Shown here: positions 54,414 through 63,870 of the stretch, one piece after another
How positions within the stretch are numbered: the stretch's first letter is position 1
Layout: the number at the start of each line of letters is the position of its first letter
From: Micrococcales bacterium
GTDB lineage: Bacteria > Actinomycetota > Actinomycetes > Actinomycetales > Dermatophilaceae
DNA: 64,000 nucleotides
NCBI GenBank assembly: GCA_021287075.1
Contig: JAJTBD010000011.1
Location: forward strand, 60,323 to 124,322
Direction: 5' to 3'
Notes under the pieces: generated by a model
The model's database searches: none
What the model was told of the DNA's origin: nothing
The model's input: only the letters and a program-made list of their open reading frames with translations
Position numbers and translations under genes: made by a program

Positions 54414-56021
54414 ATGGCCCAGCCCGCGATGCTCGACCCCCAGTCCCAGGCGCACCCCGGTGCCGCCCCGACGACGCCCGCCTTCGACCCGGCGCGGGCT
54501 GCCCGCCTCGCCCGCCGGGTGGCCTGCTCGCCCGGCGCGCAGACCTTCACCACCCACACCCCCCTGACCGGCGCGCCCCTGGCGACCCTGCCGATGTCCT
54601 CCCGCGAGGACGTGACGGTGGCCTTCGACTCCGCGCGCGGCATCCAGAAGGCGTGGGCCCAGACCAGCGTCGAGCACCGCGGGGCGATCCTGCTGCGCTT
54701 CCACGACCTGTGCCTGGCCCGCCAGAGCGAGCTGCTCGACATCGTCCAGCTCGAGTCCGGCAAGGCCCGCCGCCACGCGTTCGAGGAGGTCGCCGACTGC
54801 GCGACGACCGCCCGCCACTATGCCCGCGCGGCCAAGGGCTATCTCAAGCCGCGCCGGCGGGCAGGGGCCATCCCGGTCTTCACCCAGACCATCGAGTCGC
54901 GGCTGCCCAAGGGCGTCGTCGGCATCGTCTCGCCGTGGAACTACCCCCTGTCACTGTCGATCACCGACGCCCTGCCCGCCCTCATGGCCGGCAATGCCGT
55001 GGTGCTGCGCCCCGACAAGCAGGCCTCGCTGTCTGCGCTCAGCGGGCTCGACCTGCTCATCGAGGCCGGTCTGCCCGAGGGCGTCTTCCAGATCGTGCTG
55101 GGCGACGGCTCCACCACCGGCCAGGCCGTCGTCGACCTGGGCGACTATGTCTGCTTCACCGGCTCGACGGCCACCGGCCGGCGCGTGGCGGCGACCGCGG
55201 GGGAGCGGCTGGTGGGCGCCAGCCTCGAGCTCGGCGGCAAGAACTCCATGTATGTCTGCGACGACGCCGACATCCCCAAGGCCGTCGAGGGACTGACCCG
55301 CGGCTGTTTCTCCTCCGCCGGCCAACTGTGCATCTCGGCCGAGCGGGTGCTGGTCCACGCCGACATCTATGACACCTTCGTCCCCGCCTTTGTCGAGGCC
55401 GTCCGCGCGATGCGGCTCGGCGTCGAACTCGACTGGGGCGCCGACATGGGCTCGCTGATCTCCGCCGACCAGCTCGACCGCGTCACCGGCCACGTCGAGG
55501 ACGCCAAGGCCAAGGGCGCCACCGTCCTTGCCGGCGGCCGCGCCCGACCCGACATCGGCCCCTATGCCTATGAGCCGACACTGCTCGAGAACGTCACTGC
55601 CGCAATGGAATGCCGCGATGAGGAGACCTTCGGGCCGGTCGCCGCGATCTACAAGGTGGGTTCCGACGCAGAGGCCATCCGGCTGGCCAATGACACCGAA
55701 TACGGCCTCAACTCCGCCGTCTACACCCGCGACATCGCGAGGGGTCGGCGCATCGCCGCCCAGATCCGCACCGGCACCGTCAACATCAACGAGGCGTATG
55801 CCGCGGCCTGGGGGTCGGTGGCCGCACCCATGGGCGGCATGAAGGCCTCGGGCGTCGGCCGCCGGCACGGCGCCGAGGGCATCCACAAGTACACCGAGCC
55901 GCAGACCGTCTCGGTGCAGCGGGTCATGGGCTTCGGGCCGCCCCCCGGTGTGAGCGACAAGCGCCAGGCGAAGATCCTCGGCATGGCCCTGTCAGTGATG
56001 AAGAAGGCAGGCATGTCGTGA
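54414..56021 (+). CDS. gabD2: Succinate-semialdehyde-type NAD(P) aldehyde dehydrogenase
   Basis: 535 residues. Catalytic Glu in GASLELGGKNSMYV and nucleophile Cys in SSAGQLCISAERVL; cofactor segments VGIVSPWNYPLSLSITDALP and FTGSTATGR. The set fits the mycobacterial GabD2-type (annotated succinate-semialdehyde dehydrogenase) rather than the ExaC group. The N-terminal 45 residues are Pro/Ala-rich. Its stop overlaps the GTG of the GMC oxidoreductase gene by 4 bp, so the two are cotranslated. Confidence 0.88.
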   Translation: MAQPAMLDPQSQAHPGAAPTTPAFDPARAARLARRVACSPGAQTFTTHTPLTGAPLATLPMSSREDVTVAFDSARGIQKAWAQTSVEHRGAILLRFHDLCLARQSELLDIVQLESGKARRHAFEEVADCATTARHYARAAKGYLKPRRRAGAIPVFTQTIESRLPKGVVGIVSPWNYPLSLSITDALPALMAGNAVVLRPDKQASLSALSGLDLLIEAGLPEGVFQIVLGDGSTTGQAVVDLGDYVCFTGSTATGRRVAATAGERLVGASLELGGKNSMYVCDDADIPKAVEGLTRGCFSSAGQLCISAERVLVHADIYDTFVPAFVEAVRAMRLGVELDWGADMGSLISADQLDRVTGHVEDAKAKGATVLAGGRARPDIGPYAYEPTLLENVTAAMECRDEETFGPVAAIYKVGSDAEAIRLANDTEYGLNSAVYTRDIARGRRIAAQIRTGTVNINEAYAAAWGSVAAPMGGMKASGVGRRHGAEGIHKYTEPQTVSVQRVMGFGPPPGVSDKRQAKILGMALSVMKKAGMS

Positions 56022-57817
56022 CCGGATCGCCCACTGCGACAACGACTCCCGTCGCCTCGGCCTCGGCCTCGGCCGTGCCCGAGCCCGACTATGACGTGGT
56101 GGTGATCGGCTCCGGCTTCGGCGGCTCCGTGGCGGCGCTCCGCCTGGCCGAGAAGGGCTACAGCGTGCACGTGCTGGAGTCCGGGCGACGGTTCGAGGAC
56201 CATGAGTTCGCCAGGACCTCGTGGGACGTGCGCAACTACCTGTGGGCGCCGCGGCTCGGCTGCTTTGGCGTGCAGCGGATCCACAAGCTGCCCGACGTGC
56301 TGATCCTGGCCGGAGCGGGCGTCGGCGGCGGGTCGCTCAACTACGCCCAGACGCTCTATGTGCCACCGGAGCCGTTCTTCCGCGACCCGCAGTGGGGGCA
56401 CATCACCGACTGGCAGGACGAGCTGGCCCCGCACTACCGGATGGCCTCGACGATGCTCGGCGTCGTCACCAACCCGTGCGACGGCCCCGTGGAGCGGGTC
56501 ATGCAGCGCACCGCGGTGGATCTCGGTGTGCCCCAGACCTTCCGCAAGACCCCGGTCGGCGTCTACTTCGGCACGCCGGACGTGACCGTGCCCGACCCCT
56601 ACTTCGGTGGGGCCGGGCCGTCCCGGACCGGCTGCACCGAGTGTGGCAACTGCATGGTCGGCTGCCGGGTCGGTGCCAAGAACACCCTGGTCAAGAACTA
56701 TCTCGCGCTCGCCGAGCAGCTCGGGGCGACGATCGCCCCGCTGCGCACGGTGACCCGGCTGGGACTGGTGCCGGGCACCGATGGTGCGGACGCGGCATAC
56801 CCGGTCTATCGGATCCGGCACGAGCGCACCGGCGCCTGGCGCGACAAGGACCCGCGGGTGATCACGGCCCGCCACGTCGTGGTGGCGGCGGGGGCGTGGG
56901 GCACCCAGAAGCTGCTCCACGCGATGAAGGACGAGAGCGAGCTGCCGCGCATCTCCGACCTGCTGGGCGCTCTCACGCGCACCAACTCCGAGGCGATCCT
57001 CGGCGCGATGACCGAGCGGGTGCCGCGTGGCGTCGACCTGTCCAAGGGCGTGGCGATCACCTCCTCCTTCCACCCCGACGAGCACACCCACGTCGAGAAC
57101 GTGCGCTATGGCAAGGGATCCAATGCCATGGGCGCGCTCGCCACGATCGCCGTCCCCGGTGACACCGCGCTGCCGCGGCCGATCCAGGCGGTGGTCGAGG
57201 CGGCAAAGCACCCGGGTGTCTTCCTGCGCTCGCTCTCGCAGTACCGCTGGAGCGAGCGGACCGTCATCGGCCTGGTCATGCAGACCCGCGACAACTCGCT
57301 CAAGGTGAGCGGCAAGCGCGGGCTCCTCGGCGGGCGGTCGCTCACGAGCCGTCAGGGTCACGGAGAGCCCAACCCGACCTATCTGCCCGAGGGGCACGCG
57401 GCCATGGACGCGCTCGCCAAGCGGCTCTCGGAGGCGACGGGGCTCAAGGCCTCGCCCGGAGGCTCGACGAGCGAGATCGCCGATATCCCGATGACCGCGC
57501 ACTTCCTCGGAGGGGTCGTGATCGGCGACTCCCCGCAGACGGGTGTGGTCGACCCCTATCACCGGGTGTGGGGACACCCCGGCGTGCATGTGGTCGACGG
57601 CTCCGCCGTCTCGGCCAATCTCGGCGTCAACCCGAGCCTGACCATCACCGCGCAGGCCGAGCGGGCCTTCGCGCTGTGGCCCAACAAGGGCGATGCCGAC
57701 CCGCGGCCGGCGCAGGGCGAGGCCTATGCCCGCGTTACCCCAGTCGCACCACACGCACCATCTGTCACACGGTTCACACACGAGAGCGCCCAGGTCGAAT
57801 CTCCTTCGCACGCCTGA
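56018..57817 (+). CDS. GMC-family FAD oxidoreductase, ChoD-like
   Basis: 599 residues from a GTG. FAD motif VVVIGSGFGGSVAALRLAEKGY follows a short Ala/Ser-rich lead. The cysteine-rich TECGNCMVGCRVGAKNTLVKNY and the C-terminal HPGVHVVDGSAVSANLGVNPSLTITAQAERAFALW are typical of the ChoD/cholesterol-oxidase-like branch of GMC enzymes. In mycobacteria choD lies after guaB3, as here, but cholesterol has not been shown as its real substrate. Coupled to the aldehyde dehydrogenase upstream, which may take its aldehyde product. Confidence 0.87.
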   Translation: MTGSPTATTTPVASASASAVPEPDYDVVVIGSGFGGSVAALRLAEKGYSVHVLESGRRFEDHEFARTSWDVRNYLWAPRLGCFGVQRIHKLPDVLILAGAGVGGGSLNYAQTLYVPPEPFFRDPQWGHITDWQDELAPHYRMASTMLGVVTNPCDGPVERVMQRTAVDLGVPQTFRKTPVGVYFGTPDVTVPDPYFGGAGPSRTGCTECGNCMVGCRVGAKNTLVKNYLALAEQLGATIAPLRTVTRLGLVPGTDGADAAYPVYRIRHERTGAWRDKDPRVITARHVVVAAGAWGTQKLLHAMKDESELPRISDLLGALTRTNSEAILGAMTERVPRGVDLSKGVAITSSFHPDEHTHVENVRYGKGSNAMGALATIAVPGDTALPRPIQAVVEAAKHPGVFLRSLSQYRWSERTVIGLVMQTRDNSLKVSGKRGLLGGRSLTSRQGHGEPNPTYLPEGHAAMDALAKRLSEATGLKASPGGSTSEIADIPMTAHFLGGVVIGDSPQTGVVDPYHRVWGHPGVHVVDGSAVSANLGVNPSLTITAQAERAFALWPNKGDADPRPAQGEAYARVTPVAPHAPSVTRFTHESAQVESPSHA

Positions 57818-57909
57818 CTTTTCGGCTTCCCCGCGTGGCTACCGGGCGGGAGGAGGGTCACCTCCTAGGGTCGGACCAGACCTGTCCCGTGACCCGATGA
57901 GGACCGCCC

Positions 57910-59439
57910 GTGATCGTCAGGAGCGAGCCGCGCTTCGTGCGGCGCCGTCGCGCTGCTGCGGTCCTTGCCGTCCTCTCGCTCGTCCTCGTGGTCACCGGCG
58001 CCGTCCAGATCGTGCGGGCCACGGTCGGGGCGCTCTCGGGCGGCCTCACCCCGGCCGCGGCCCCGCGCACCTCGACGACCGCCACCGCCACTCGCGCGCC
58101 CGCCCGCCCCACTGCCGCTGGCACGGCTGCCGGTCCCACGGCTGCTGGCACGGCTGCCGGTCCCACGGCCGCTGGCGCGGCTGCCGGTCCCACGGCCGCT
58201 GGCACACCGACGCCGACGCCCCGTGAGACGCTGTCGACACCCTCGCGGGTGCCGATGCCGACGTCCACCACCTCCGCGCAGTCCGCGCACACGGCATCCG
58301 ATAGCGCGCCGGCGCGACCCACCGCTCCGCCGGCTGACGGCTCGACACAGCACCAACTGCCGAGCGCGACGGCCCAGGCCCCGTCGACGACGACTCCCTC
58401 CGCCCCCGCCTCCCCGGCGCTGCCGGCCCGCCCGGCGCTCGCGGCCGACCAGACCAGGCTCCAGCGCGTGGAGCGCATCGCCGGCGTGACGCCCAAGGGC
58501 ATCGCGGCAGGAGGCGGGCACGTCATCACCGCCGACCCCGGCGGCACGATGACCCTCTTCCGCTCCGATGGTCGGCGGGCCGGCTCCGTGAGTGCTGCCG
58601 TCACCCTCCTCGACCACGGCATCGGCAACCACCCTGGGCGCTCCACCGGCTCCCCGCTCGAGGCGGCCGTCAGCCCCGACGGCCGCACGGCCTGGGTGGT
58701 CAGCCAGGCCATGACCGGTGCGGGCTTCGGCGCTCCGGGCAAGGACTCCTGCTCCAGCAGCGATGACGTCGACGACTCCTTCGTCTATCGGGTCGACCTC
58801 ACCAGCCGCGCCGTCACCCGGGTCGTGCCGGTGGGCGCATCGCCCCGCAAGGTCGCGCTCACGCCCGACGGCAAGCGGGTGCTGGTCGCCAACTGGTGCA
58901 GCGCCGACCTCTCGGTCGTCGACGTGGCCACCAACAAGGAGGTCAGCCGGATCCCGTTGGGGGGCAGCCACCCCCGCGGTCTGGTCAGCTCGCCCGACAG
59001 CCGACACGCCTATGTCGCGCTCATGGGCTCCGACCGTGTGGTCGAGGTGGACCTGGCCACCCGCGCGGTCCAGGCCCACTCCACCCCCGGCGACGGCCCC
59101 CGTGACCTCCTCCTGGCGCGAGGTGACCTGTATGCCGTGGCCAACGGCGACGGTGCCGTCGTCCGCGTCGTGCGCGGCCACATCGCGACGGTGGCCCGCG
59201 TCGGGCCCGACCCGCGCGCGCTGGCCCGCTCGAGCGACGGCACCGCTCTCTATGCCATCGACCATGCCGACGGCACCCTGACCAAGCTGCGCGCCAAGGA
59301 CCTCGCCGTCCTCGGCAAGGTCCATGTCGACGCCCGCCCCACCGCACTGGCCTATGACCCCCTCACCGAGCGGGTCTGGGTGGCCTGTGAGTCCGGCTCC
59401 GTGGTCGTCTTCGACGACTCCGGCGCGCAGCTGGGCTGA
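57910..59439 (+). CDS. Membrane-anchored YVTN-type beta-propeller protein
   Basis: 509 residues from a GTG. One N-terminal anchor helix (about 14-40, AAAVLAVLSLVLVVTGAV), then a long Thr/Ala/Pro linker (about 45-180) with nine-residue repeats AAGTAAGPT, likely glycosylated. The C-terminal domain has seven-blade-like YncE repeats: VALTPDGKRVLVANWCSADLSVVDVATNKEV, GLVSSPDSRHAYVALMGSDRVVEVDLATRAV, ALARSSDGTALYAIDHADGTLTKL. Such surface propellers bind ligands or proteins. TAGGGT (57866-57871) may be its promoter. Confidence 0.82.
   Translation: MIVRSEPRFVRRRRAAAVLAVLSLVLVVTGAVQIVRATVGALSGGLTPAAAPRTSTTATATRAPARPTAAGTAAGPTAAGTAAGPTAAGAAAGPTAAGTPTPTPRETLSTPSRVPMPTSTTSAQSAHTASDSAPARPTAPPADGSTQHQLPSATAQAPSTTTPSAPASPALPARPALAADQTRLQRVERIAGVTPKGIAAGGGHVITADPGGTMTLFRSDGRRAGSVSAAVTLLDHGIGNHPGRSTGSPLEAAVSPDGRTAWVVSQAMTGAGFGAPGKDSCSSSDDVDDSFVYRVDLTSRAVTRVVPVGASPRKVALTPDGKRVLVANWCSADLSVVDVATNKEVSRIPLGGSHPRGLVSSPDSRHAYVALMGSDRVVEVDLATRAVQAHSTPGDGPRDLLLARGDLYAVANGDGAVVRVVRGHIATVARVGPDPRALARSSDGTALYAIDHADGTLTKLRAKDLAVLGKVHVDARPTALAYDPLTERVWVACESGSVVVFDDSGAQLG
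58114..58205 (+). repeat. 27-bp tandem repeat inside the beta-propeller linker
   Basis: Three near-identical 27-bp units starting at 58114, 58141 and 58168, then a partial fourth, encoding AAGTAAGPT. Differences are single bases (C/T, A/G), so the copy number may vary among strains. Confidence 0.85.
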
Positions 59440-59523
59440 GTCACCGCCCTCGGGCCGCCGGCTGGCCGCCCTTCGGACCGCCGGCTGGCCGCCCCTCGTG
59501 AGGTCGCGGCATACCCGCTCGCG

Positions 59524-59529
59524 TAGCCT
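59524..59529 (+). promoter_or_regulatory. Putative -10 box (TAGCCT), leaderless SURF1 gene
   Basis: TAGCCT ends 6 nt before the GTG at 59536. Confidence 0.5.
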
Positions 59530-59535
59530 GAACCC

Positions 59536-60297
59536 GTGCTGCAGATCGCCCGGAGACCGAAGTGGCTGGGCCTGCTGGCCCTCCTCGCGGTCGCCATCGC
59601 CGTCTGCCTGCGGCTGGCCGCCTGGCAGCTGGGCGTCGCCCAAGACAAGGGCGAGGTCGAGGCCGTCAAGGCCGCCGCGAGCCGCCCCGTCGTCGATATC
59701 AGCCAGGTGCTCAAGCCCCACTCCGGCTTCCCGGCCACCGCGAGTGCGCGCCGGGTGAGCGCGACCGGGGCGTATGCCGCGGCGCAGCAGGTCCTCGTCA
59801 CGCCTCGCCGACTCGACGGTGTCAGTGGGTCATGGGTCGTCACGCCGCTGGTCATCGACTCGCCGCGGGTCACCGTGCCTGTGGTGCGGGGCTTTGTCAG
59901 CGACCCGAGCACCGCCCCCGCCCCGCCCTCCGGCAAGGTCACGGTGGTGATGGGCCTGGCGCCGGGGGAGTCGCCCACCAGCGGGTCGGTCGAGTCGGGG
60001 ACAATGGGGTCGGTCGACCTCGCAAAATATGTCAACGCGATGCCCGGCGAGTTCTACAACGCCTTCGGCTTCGGGATCAGCGAGGACCCGGCCGTACCCG
60101 CCTCGGCGATGCGGGCGGTGCCGCCCCCACTGCCCGACCACGGCGTGAAGTGGCGCAACGCGGCATACGCCGGGCAATGGGTGATCTTCGCGGGCTTCGC
60201 GGTCTATATGTATCTGCGGGCGATGCGGGACGAGTATGAGGACGAGCAGGAAGCCCGCGCAGAAGCGTTGGCAGACAAGGAGATCAGCCCCACATGA
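59536..60297 (+). CDS. SURF1-family cytochrome oxidase biogenesis protein
   Basis: 253 residues from a GTG. Two membrane helices flank an outer domain: about 10-30 (WLGLLALLAVAIAVCLRLAAWQL) and 210-228 (WVIFAGFAVYMYLRA). The RLAAWQLGVAQDKG and VPVVRGFVS motifs, and the late NAAYAGQWVIFAGFA, are SURF1 hallmarks. SURF1 helps insert haem a into cytochrome c oxidase. ATGA overlap with the DUF3817 gene. Confidence 0.9.
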   Translation: MLQIARRPKWLGLLALLAVAIAVCLRLAAWQLGVAQDKGEVEAVKAAASRPVVDISQVLKPHSGFPATASARRVSATGAYAAAQQVLVTPRRLDGVSGSWVVTPLVIDSPRVTVPVVRGFVSDPSTAPAPPSGKVTVVMGLAPGESPTSGSVESGTMGSVDLAKYVNAMPGEFYNAFGFGISEDPAVPASAMRAVPPPLPDHGVKWRNAAYAGQWVIFAGFAVYMYLRAMRDEYEDEQEARAEALADKEISPT

Positions 60298-60638
60298 GCA
60301 CCCCCACGATCAAGGACCCCAAGGGCGTCCGCACCGCACTGACCCTTTTCAAGGTCACCTCGATCGCCGCCGGTCTGGCGATGTTCGTGCTCATCGCCGA
60401 GATGGTGATGAAGTATGCGATGAAGAACGACGCGCTGGCGTGGTGGAGCCCGGTGCACGGCTTCATCTTCATGGTGTTCGCGCTGGCGACCTTCAACCTC
60501 GGGCTCAAGCTCAGGTGGAGCTTTGGGCGCATGATCGGCATCCTGCTGGCCGCCTGCGTCCCCTTCGTGGCCTTCGTCATGGAGAAGCGGGTGGCCCAGG
60601 AGGTCGAGCCGCAGCTCGCCGGTAGCCTTGCCTCGTGA
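60294..60638 (+). CDS. DUF3817 membrane protein
   Basis: 114 residues. Three helices: about 15-40, 50-72 and 80-97. The signature [25 protein letters not shown] plus [26 protein letters not shown] fits DUF3817 (YdzA/integral membrane family). Function unknown, often beside SURF1 and guaA. Its 3' end contains the guaA promoter. Confidence 0.85.
   Translation: MSTPTIKDPKGVRTALTLFKVTSIAAGLAMFVLIAEMVMKYAMKNDALAWWSPVHGFIFMVFALATFNLGLKLRWSFGRMIGILLAACVPFVAFVMEKRVAQEVEPQLAGSLAS
60623..60628 (+). promoter_or_regulatory. Putative -10 box (TAGCCT) of guaA, leaderless
   Basis: TAGCCT ends 6 nt before the GTG at 60635, within the last codons of the DUF3817 gene. Confidence 0.5.
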
Positions 60639-62224
60639 GTGAGACTCCCACTGCCCACCTGACCGACCGCCCGGTCCTCGTCGTCGACTTCGGCGCGCAG
60701 TATGCCCAGCTGATCGCGCGCCGCGTGCGCGAGGCCAAGGTCTACTCCGAGGTCGTGCCGCACACGATGCCCGTGAGCGAGATGCTCGCCAAGCAGCCGG
60801 CGGCCGTGATCCTCTCCGGTGGCCCCTCGTCGGTCTATGAGGAGGGTGCGCCCTCGCTCGACGGCTCGCTGCTTCAGGCCGGGGTGCCCGTGTTCGGGAT
60901 GTGCTACGGCTTCCAGGCGATGGCCCAGGCGCTCGGCGGCACCGTCTCCAAGACAGGCCTGGGGGAGTACGGCTCGACGCCAGCGACGATCTCCCAGACG
61001 GAGTCGACGCTCTTCAACGGCCAGCCCACCGACCAGTCGGTGTGGATGAGCCACGGGGACTCGGTCACCGCCGCCCCCGAGGGCATGGCCGTCACCGCGT
61101 CGACTGCGGGCGCGCAGGTCGCGGCGTTCGAGGACGACCAGCGTCGGCTCTATGGCGTGCAGTGGCACCCCGAGGTGATGCACTCGACCTTTGGCCAGCG
61201 GGTGCTGGAGAACTTCCTGTGGAAGGGCGCCGGCCTGGCCGGCGACTGGACCCCGGCCCACGTCGTCACCGAGCTGGTCGAGTCGATCCGTGAGCAGGTG
61301 GGCGAGGCGTCGGTGCTGTGCGCGCTGTCCGGAGGCGTCGACTCCTCCGTCGCGGCAGCCTTGGTGCAGAAGGCTGTTGGCGACCAGCTGACGTGTGTCT
61401 TTGTCGACCACGGCCTGCTCCGCGAGGGCGAGGCCGAGCAGGTCGAGCAGGAGTTCGTGGAGGCGACGGGGGTCAAGCTGGTCGTCGTCGACGCCAAGGA
61501 GCAGTTCCTCGGGGCCCTGGCAGGGCTGACCGACCCGGAGGAGAAGCGCAAGACCATCGGGGCCCAGTTCATCCGGACCTTCGAGCAGGCGGCGCGTGAC
61601 ATCGCCGGCCACGAGGCCGAGGACGGTCACCCGATCGAGTTCCTCGTGCAGGGCACGCTCTATCCCGATGTCGTCGAGTCTGGTGGCGGCACCGGCACGG
61701 CCAATATCAAGAGCCACCACAACGTCGGCGGACTGCCCGACGACCTCCAGTTCAAGCTGGTCGAGCCGTTGCGCCATCTCTTCAAGGACGAGGTGCGCCA
61801 CGTCGGCCTCGAGCTCGGTGTGCCCGAGGCCATCGTGTGGCGCCAGCCCTTCCCAGGCCCGGGCCTCGGCATCCGGATCATCGGCGAGGTCACTGCCGAC
61901 CGCCTCGACGTGCTGCGCCGGGCCGACGCGATCGCCCGCGAGGAGCTGACCGCGGCCGGTCTCGACCGCGAGATCTGGCAGTGCCCCGTCGTCCTGCTCG
62001 CCGATGTCCGATCGGTCGGGGTCCAGGGCGACGGCCGCACCTATGGCCACCCGATCGTGTTGCGGCCGGTGTCCTCGGAGGACGCCATGACGGCCGACTG
62101 GACGCGGGTGCCCTATGAGGTGCTGGCCAAGATCTCCACTCGCATCACCAACGAGGTGCGCGAGGTCAACCGTGTCGTCCTCGACGTGACCAGCAAGCCG
62201 CCGGGCACCATCGAGTGGGAGTGA
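60635..62224 (+). CDS. guaA: GMP synthase (glutamine-hydrolysing)
   Basis: 529 residues from a GTG. Converts XMP to GMP after guaB. Class I glutaminase domain: [18 protein letters not shown], nucleophile Cys in [21 protein letters not shown]-type His in [14 protein letters not shown] pyrophosphatase domain: P-loop [19 protein letters not shown]. The C-terminal dimerisation domain ends [16 protein letters not shown]. Overlaps the DUF3817 stop by 4 bp. Confidence 0.98.
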   Translation: MSETPTAHLTDRPVLVVDFGAQYAQLIARRVREAKVYSEVVPHTMPVSEMLAKQPAAVILSGGPSSVYEEGAPSLDGSLLQAGVPVFGMCYGFQAMAQALGGTVSKTGLGEYGSTPATISQTESTLFNGQPTDQSVWMSHGDSVTAAPEGMAVTASTAGAQVAAFEDDQRRLYGVQWHPEVMHSTFGQRVLENFLWKGAGLAGDWTPAHVVTELVESIREQVGEASVLCALSGGVDSSVAAALVQKAVGDQLTCVFVDHGLLREGEAEQVEQEFVEATGVKLVVVDAKEQFLGALAGLTDPEEKRKTIGAQFIRTFEQAARDIAGHEAEDGHPIEFLVQGTLYPDVVESGGGTGTANIKSHHNVGGLPDDLQFKLVEPLRHLFKDEVRHVGLELGVPEAIVWRQPFPGPGLGIRIIGEVTADRLDVLRRADAIAREELTAAGLDREIWQCPVVLLADVRSVGVQGDGRTYGHPIVLRPVSSEDAMTADWTRVPYEVLAKISTRITNEVREVNRVVLDVTSKPPGTIEWE

Positions 62225-62260
62225 CGCGCAAGCGCCGGGCCGACCGCGCTGAGCGCAGCT

Positions 62261-62295
62261 GACGAAGGGCACCTCGACATGGGGTGCCCTTCGTC
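62261..62295 (+). terminator. guaA terminator hairpin
   Basis: 13-bp perfect stem GACGAAGGGCACC (62261-62273) / GGTGCCCTTCGTC (62283-62295), 9-nt loop, 36 bp after the stop. Confidence 0.75.
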
Positions 62296-62403
62296 GTGCC
62301 GTGAAGCCATAGTGCCCCGCGCCGGCGAGGGCGTGGCACTTCGCGCCGGGGGACAGGCGCGTGGGAACGGAGCGCGTAGGCACGGAGGTGGTGAACGCGG
62401 AGC

Positions 62404-62517
62404 GCCGGGGGAGCGCGTGAACGCGGGGCGCGTGGACACAGAGCCCGTGAAGGCGGAGGGCCGCGGGGAGCGCATGGACGCGGGGCGCGTGGACACGGAG
62501 CGCCGGGGGAGAGTCGG
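62404..62517. repeat. Imperfect 57-bp tandem repeat, two copies
   Basis: Purine-rich units with the shared core ACGCGGGGCGCGTGGACAC at 62421 and 62478, and matching flanks GAGCGCGTGA / GAGCGCATGG. Lies in the non-coding interval between guaA and the HNH gene. Confidence 0.75.
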
Positions 62518-62577
62518 GAGATCAGCGCCAGGGCGTGGAAGAGCGCGGGCGGCAGATCCTTGCCCGACCCGCGCGGG

Positions 62578-63870
62578 TCATGCTGCGGCGGGACCGGCCC
62601 TGACGCGGTGGGCGGTATAGGAGCCGGGGGTGGTGTCCCAGTGGACCTGCCCGTCGGGGCCCACCCAGCCGTAGAGGTCCTTGTCGTGGACGTGGGTGTG
62701 GTGGCGCTGGCAGAGCAGCGCGCCATTGCCAAGGTTGGTCGGACCGCCGTGGGCCCAGTGGATCAGGTGATGCGCGTCGGCCCAGATGCCCGGTGCACAG
62801 CAGCGGGGGAAGGTGCAGGTCATGTCGCGGGCCCACAGGGCCTTGACCTGCCCGGGGGTGAAGAGGCGGGCGGAGGAGCCGAGGTCGAGGATCTCGCTCT
62901 TGGTGCCGAGCACGATGGGGGTGATCTCTGCCTCGCAGGAGAGGCGTCGCACCACGCCCGGCGGCAGGGGGTGGCCGCTGGTGGTGTCGGCGAGTGTCGT
63001 CGCGGAGCCGAGCCCGGCAATGAGGTCGGCCAGGCTCATGCTCAGCACGAGCTGGGTCTTGGCGGCGGTCTTCTTGCCGGCAATGTGGTCGGTGTATGCG
63101 CCGCCGCGGCGGATGATCTCGATCAGTGCGTCCGCCCTGCGTCGCTCGGTGGGGCGGGGGTCGGGGCCGTCCTGGTCGGGGCGGGGCGCGGCGAGGGCGC
63201 CCATGGCGGACTCGACGACCGCCTGACCCTCGGGGTCGAGGATCAGCCGGTAGGACGCCATCCCGTCCTCGTCGACCCACGGTGCCGACAGGGCACGCCG
63301 TCGGGCTTGGACGACCGCGAGGTCGTCAAGCTCGCCCGCGTGGCCATATTTTGCGATGAGGGCGGGGCGCAGCTTGCGCATCTCGCGGATGCCGTCGGCC
63401 TCACAGACGGTGATCAGCCCCTCGCGCACGGTGGGCACCGCCTCGGGCTGGAGCCGGTCGAGCAGCTTCTCGAGCTCGGAGACGCACGCGGAGGCCTCAT
63501 CGACAGTGATCCGGCCGGTCAGGACGGCGCTTCTGAAATCCTCCATCGCCGGCTGGCGGGTTGTGCGGGCCGCGGCGAGCATGCGCTTGACCTGGGCGGG
63601 GCGGGTGTGGGGTGAGTGCTCCGCGATCCACTCGACATCGGCCTTGCCGCCGACCCCGCGCTCGACGATCTCGACCACGAGGCGGAAGCGGGTCGCCTCG
63701 GCCTTGCGGGCAAGCTCGTCGACCCGTCGCAGCAGCTCGCCAAGGCGCTGCTCGCCGGCCTCCCACAGTCGGTCACCGATGCCCTCGAGCGCAGTGCAGG
63801 CCGACTCCAGAGCGGTCATCCGCTCTGCCAGGGTCAGCTCCGCGCCTGCGCCGGAGGAGGTTTCGACCAT
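62578..63870 (-). CDS. DUF222 / HNH endonuclease (13E12-repeat-like family)
   Basis: 430 residues. N-terminal DUF222 region (about 20-310: LEGIGDRLWEAGEQRLGELLRRVDELARKAEATRFRLVVEIV, HTRPAQVKRML) and C-terminal HNH motif CTFPRCCAPGIWADAHHLIHWAHGGPTNLGNGALLCQRHHTHVHDK with Zn-type cysteines. Same layout as the REP13E12 proteins of mycobacteria and the many paralogues in Micrococcales. Possibly mobile or phage-related; DNA cutting is inferred. Intact. Confidence 0.92.
   Translation of the reverse strand: MVETSSGAGAELTLAERMTALESACTALEGIGDRLWEAGEQRLGELLRRVDELARKAEATRFRLVVEIVERGVGGKADVEWIAEHSPHTRPAQVKRMLAAARTTRQPAMEDFRSAVLTGRITVDEASACVSELEKLLDRLQPEAVPTVREGLITVCEADGIREMRKLRPALIAKYGHAGELDDLAVVQARRRALSAPWVDEDGMASYRLILDPEGQAVVESAMGALAAPRPDQDGPDPRPTERRRADALIEIIRRGGAYTDHIAGKKTAAKTQLVLSMSLADLIAGLGSATTLADTTSGHPLPPGVVRRLSCEAEITPIVLGTKSEILDLGSSARLFTPGQVKALWARDMTCTFPRCCAPGIWADAHHLIHWAHGGPTNLGNGALLCQRHHTHVHDKDLYGWVGPDGQVHWDTTPGSYTAHRVRAGPAAA

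Noticed and set aside
62279..62620. 113-codon frame over the 57-bp repeats
   Set aside because: Arg/Gly-rich translation caused by the repeat composition; it overlaps the end of the HNH gene on the other strand and has no domain.
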